From Planctomycetaceae bacterium (lineage in GTDB: Bacteria > Planctomycetota > Planctomycetia > Planctomycetales > Planctomycetaceae): a stretch of DNA of 59,317 nt. This document shows, one piece after another, positions 56,717 to 59,317 of this stretch. Position numbers and translations under genes: made by a program. Location: the NCBI GenBank assembly GCA_900299185.1, contig OMIV01000120.1, positions 1-59,317 of the forward strand, in the 5' to 3' direction. Position 1 is the first letter of the stretch; each line of letters starts with the position of its first letter. The notes under the pieces are model-generated. The model ran no database searches, was not told where the DNA came from, and saw only the letters and a list, made by a program, of their open reading frames with translations.

Positions 56717-59317
56717 CTAAATGAGCGTCAGCAGGTCGAGGCTGTCGGCGATCACTGTGTCGAGCAGGTCGTAGCGGATTTCGTCGGCGTGATTGGCTCC
56801 GCCGTCGAGACGGTCGGAATTGTTACCGCCGTCTAAGGTGTCCCGACCGGCGTTGCCTTGCAGGTCGTCGTTGCCGGCTTCGCCTCGGAGGACATCTGCC
56901 AAAGCACCGCCCAGCAAGGTGTCGTTGCCGGCTCCGCCGTTGAGCGTTGCTCTACCCGCGAACTGTCGAGCATCGAGCACGTCGTCACCGTCACCGCCTT
57001 GCAATTGAACGAAGCGAATCTCGCCACGAACGATGTCGTTGCCTAAGCCGCTGATCGTCACAACGCCTTGCGAGTTCGTGCTCACAGCGACGGTACCGTC
57101 GACTTCCTCATAGAGCGTGTTGCCGGTTCCGCCGCCCAGCAGCAGGTCGTTGCCGGTGCCGCCGCTCAGCAGGTCAGAGCCGCCGACTCCGTTGATTGTG
57201 TCGTTGCCCGCTCCGCCGTAGCGCGAATCGCGATTACCGCCGCCGTTCAGAACGTCGTCGCCCTCATCGCCGTAGAAGGTGTCTCGCGTCGAACCGCCTC
57301 GCAGGATGTCGTTGCCCGCTCCGCCATGAATCGTCGCAAGACCTGAAGTGAAACCAATCGTCGAGATCGAATCGTCGCCTGCGCCGCCCACGAGCGACGC
57401 TCGCGAGATCGTCTGAGCGATAGCTTGATCGCCTCGCGTGCTGGTGTAACCGGTATTACTCAGCGTCAGCTCGCCTGCGACTTCATCGACGATGACCGAC
57501 GCCGCGTTACCGCCGTTGAGCGTGTCGATGCCCGCGCCACCGTCGAGCGTGTCGACTCCGCTTTGACCGAAGAGCATGTCGTCGCCGAGTAAGCCTTCGA
57601 GGTCATCGTTGCCGCCCGAACCGCGTAGCACGTCATCATCGAGTCCACCGATCAACGTATCGTCGCCGTCGTAACCGATTGCAGTCACGGGGACGCTCAC
57701 GTTGCTGGCATTCAAGAGGTCCGCGAACGGACTCAGCAGCGCGGTGATGTCGTGAATCACGCTTTGAATGTTGAGCGTAACCGGGTTCGCACCCGTTGCT
57801 CCTGAAGTCACCGAGACGCCGCCGCTGCCGTTCGGGGTGTCCTTTGTCGGATCGTTATCGATCAGCCAATCGACGGCGGCCTTCGAGTCAGCGGTCAGGG
57901 TCAACTCGCCATCAAGCACGCGGGCCGTCAGTGCGAGATCGGTCAACTGCACGACGATGTCTTGCGTTGTCGTGCTTTGGATGTTGCCGTTGCTGTCGAG
58001 GTCGCTGACATCGACGGTCAACGTTGCTGGTCCGGTCGCGTTCGCTGACGGAGTGAAGTTCAGCGCCGCCGTCTTGCCGTCCGAGTTTAGCGTCAAGCTG
58101 ATCGAATCAAAGAAGTTCGACGGCGAGACATTCGCCAGTCGGACCGAGATTGGATCGGTCTCACCAGCACCGGCGCTGATGCCGGTGAGGAGAGTCGTCT
58201 GCGGCTGGCGCGGGAGAATCAGTTCTTCAATCGGGTCGATCGTCGGGGCATCGTTGCGTTCTTGAGAGACGATCGTCAGCGTGCGTGTTGTGCTGAGGCC
58301 GCCACTGGTCACTGTCACGAAGACCTTTGCTGAGCCGCGCTTGTTGGTTGCTGTTTCAAAGACAGGATCGCCCTCGGGGCCTCCGTTTTGATCCACCGAC
58401 AGAGTCTTGAAGAACGCCGGTCGATTCGTTGTGACCGAGAACGTGAGATCCGTCTCGTCGTTCGCGATGTAGGCGATGCGATGCTCGCCAGAGTTCTCGT
58501 CCACGAAGAGTCGATCGTCGGCGAAAATCAGCGACGGCGGATCGGCTTCGTTCGTCACCGCGAGATTGCCAGTCACCGACTGAATCCAGTCGAGATACGC
58601 ATCGACGCGCGTGTTCGTGCCGATGTCGCCGAGTGCCTCGATGCTCGACGTACCGCCGGAAACGATGCCGATGATCTGCTGCTCGCCATTGATCGTCGCG
58701 AAGATCGGAGCACCGGAGTCGCCGGGATCCGCGTCGTTTTGGTTCGGGCTGATGTGCTCCCAATAGAACGTCTTCGGAGCCACTTCAAAGACTGGCGGCG
58801 TTGAGCCTTCGCGCTTCGTGCCGAAGACCGCACCCTTCTCCTGCCCGAAGCCGACGAGATCGTACGCCTCACCAAGTTTCGGAGCGCGCCCCGTCAGATG
58901 GCTCGGTGTGATTGTTGTGACAGCCTCTCGCAGCTTCAGAATGGCGATGTCATTCGCACCGTCGCTGCGGCTTTGATCCGGGTCGTAATCGGGATGTAAG
59001 AAAACTTTCTCGATCGAGTAAGTCTGACCGCCGATCGTGAACGTGACTTGCCCCGGCGGCGTTTCGTCGACGGTATGCGCCGCGACGAGCACGTACTGCG
59101 AAGCGATCAAAGTGCCGGTTGCTTTGCCGCCCGTGATGTCACCAACGATGCCAACGCACTCGAAGCCGGTTGTCTCGTGCGCGCGAATGCGCGGCGAGTT
59201 CGTCGGAATCGCATTTCGAACGAAGTAGTCATCTGAAGCGAGGATCGACGCGAGGATCTCTTCGCGCGAGCTGCCGACGAAGCTGCGTTGTTCGCGGTAT
59301 GTCGGTTCGCGATCGAG
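56717..59317 (-). CDS. Trypsin-like serine protease fused to RTX (Ca-binding) repeats, 5' end missing
   Basis: The frame is open across the right window edge, so the start lies outside; at least 866 residues are present. The visible N-terminal part is an S1 (trypsin-fold) domain: TGTLIASQYVLVAAHTV with the catalytic His, NDIAIL with the Asp, and DPGDSGAPIF with the Ser. A middle region of beta-sandwich character (Ig/cadherin-like, about 300 residues) follows. The C-terminal third is RTX-like: repeated GGxGxDxLxG units (GGAGDDSI, GGAGNDIL, GDEGDDVL, GGAGNDTI, GGTGNDLL, GGDGDDVL, GGAGNDTL), which bind calcium after export, typically by a type I system. No type I exporter genes are in this window. 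Confidence 0.9.
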   Translation of the reverse strand, partial: LDREPTYREQRSFVGSSREEILASILASDDYFVRNAIPTNSPRIRAHETTGFECVGIVGDITGGKATGTLIASQYVLVAAHTVDETPPGQVTFTIGGQTYSIEKVFLHPDYDPDQSRSDGANDIAILKLREAVTTITPSHLTGRAPKLGEAYDLVGFGQEKGAVFGTKREGSTPPVFEVAPKTFYWEHISPNQNDADPGDSGAPIFATINGEQQIIGIVSGGTSSIEALGDIGTNTRVDAYLDWIQSVTGNLAVTNEADPPSLIFADDRLFVDENSGEHRIAYIANDETDLTFSVTTNRPAFFKTLSVDQNGGPEGDPVFETATNKRGSAKVFVTVTSGGLSTTRTLTIVSQERNDAPTIDPIEELILPRQPQTTLLTGISAGAGETDPISVRLANVSPSNFFDSISLTLNSDGKTAALNFTPSANATGPATLTVDVSDLDSNGNIQSTTTQDIVVQLTDLALTARVLDGELTLTADSKAAVDWLIDNDPTKDTPNGSGGVSVTSGATGANPVTLNIQSVIHDITALLSPFADLLNASNVSVPVTAIGYDGDDTLIGGLDDDVLRGSGGNDDLEGLLGDDMLFGQSGVDTLDGGAGIDTLNGGNAASVIVDEVAGELTLSNTGYTSTRGDQAIAQTISRASLVGGAGDDSISTIGFTSGLATIHGGAGNDILRGGSTRDTFYGDEGDDVLNGGGNRDSRYGGAGNDTINGVGGSDLLSGGTGNDLLLGGGTGNTLYEEVDGTVAVSTNSQGVVTISGLGNDIVRGEIRFVQLQGGDGDDVLDARQFAGRATLNGGAGNDTLLGGALADVLRGEAGNDDLQGNAGRDTLDGGNNSDRLDGGANHADEIRYDLLDTVIADSLDLLTLI

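Noticed and set aside
1-59317. tRNA, rRNA, CRISPR and prophage genes
   Set aside because: I looked for cloverleaf-like and repeat-spacer patterns and for phage structural genes and saw none. A dedicated tRNA or CRISPR search was not run.

Overview
The window looks like a chromosomal segment of a Planctomycetota bacterium, probably class Planctomycetia. This rests on gene content: several secreted c-type-cytochrome proteins with the planctomycete DUF1592/DUF1587 and DUF1549/DUF1553 modules, their Tat-exported DUF1552 and DUF1501 partners, two sulfatases, a Ser/Thr kinase with WD40 repeats next to an ECF sigma factor, a MutS-like ATPase with membrane segments, and a Gld-like ABC exporter with a DUF4340 protein. 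About 38 genes are supported. No tRNA, rRNA, CRISPR array or phage was seen. The last 26 codons of an IS5/IS4-type transposase lie at the left edge, and the right edge cuts a large RTX/trypsin-like protease.

Layout. 0.5-4.5 kb: DUF1592 cytochrome protein and DUF1552 partner (+). 4.8-9.1 kb: DUF1501 protein and a sialidase-esterase fusion (-). 9.4-12.0 kb: flavin amine oxidase (+) running tail to tail into a C-terminally truncated DUF4838 gene. 12.1-19.1 kb: a minus-strand run of a small membrane protein, a DUF1549/DUF1553 cytochrome protein, a sulfatase and a Tat-exported double hydrolase. 19.4-20.9 kb: esterase and a small hypothetical. 21.2-26.9 kb: ABC ATPase, fused permease/GldG protein and DUF4340 protein, closed by a clear terminator. 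27.1-31.6 kb: MutS-like protein, CstA transporter, GNAT acetyltransferase. 31.8-34.3 kb: three small secreted Pro/Tyr/Gly/Cys-rich proteins. 35.2-38.2 kb: Cys-rich secreted protein, triple YHS-like protein, ClpX and a SHOCT-like membrane protein. 38.5-43.1 kb: Uma2 nuclease, amidohydrolase, kinase-WD40 and an ECF sigma gene split by an in-frame TAA. 43.3-47.1 kb: sulfatase and an FG-GAP/HExxH protein. 47.5-56.4 kb: plus-strand run of a hydrolase, a DUF1549/DUF1553 plus DUF1501 pair, PPC-domain protein, cytochrome-WD40 protein and a TauE/SafE exporter. 56.7 kb to the edge: RTX protease.

Functionally, most of the window is an export-oriented catabolic repertoire: sulfatases, sialidase, esterases, amine oxidase and lactonase-like hydrolase, combined with large periplasmic cytochrome-domain proteins of unknown reaction.

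The most unusual signal is not a gene. At least ten families of palindromes or inverted repeats are scattered through the window. Four copies lie inside reading frames without breaking them: two in the sialidase-esterase gene, one in a DUF1549/DUF1553 gene and one in a degraded ORF. They behave like intragenic palindromic elements that add peptide segments to proteins. Other points for follow-up are the sialidase-esterase fusion, the nonsense-split sigma factor, the truncated DUF4838 gene and the non-canonical CX4CH haem-like motif. All family assignments come from reading motifs; no database search was run.
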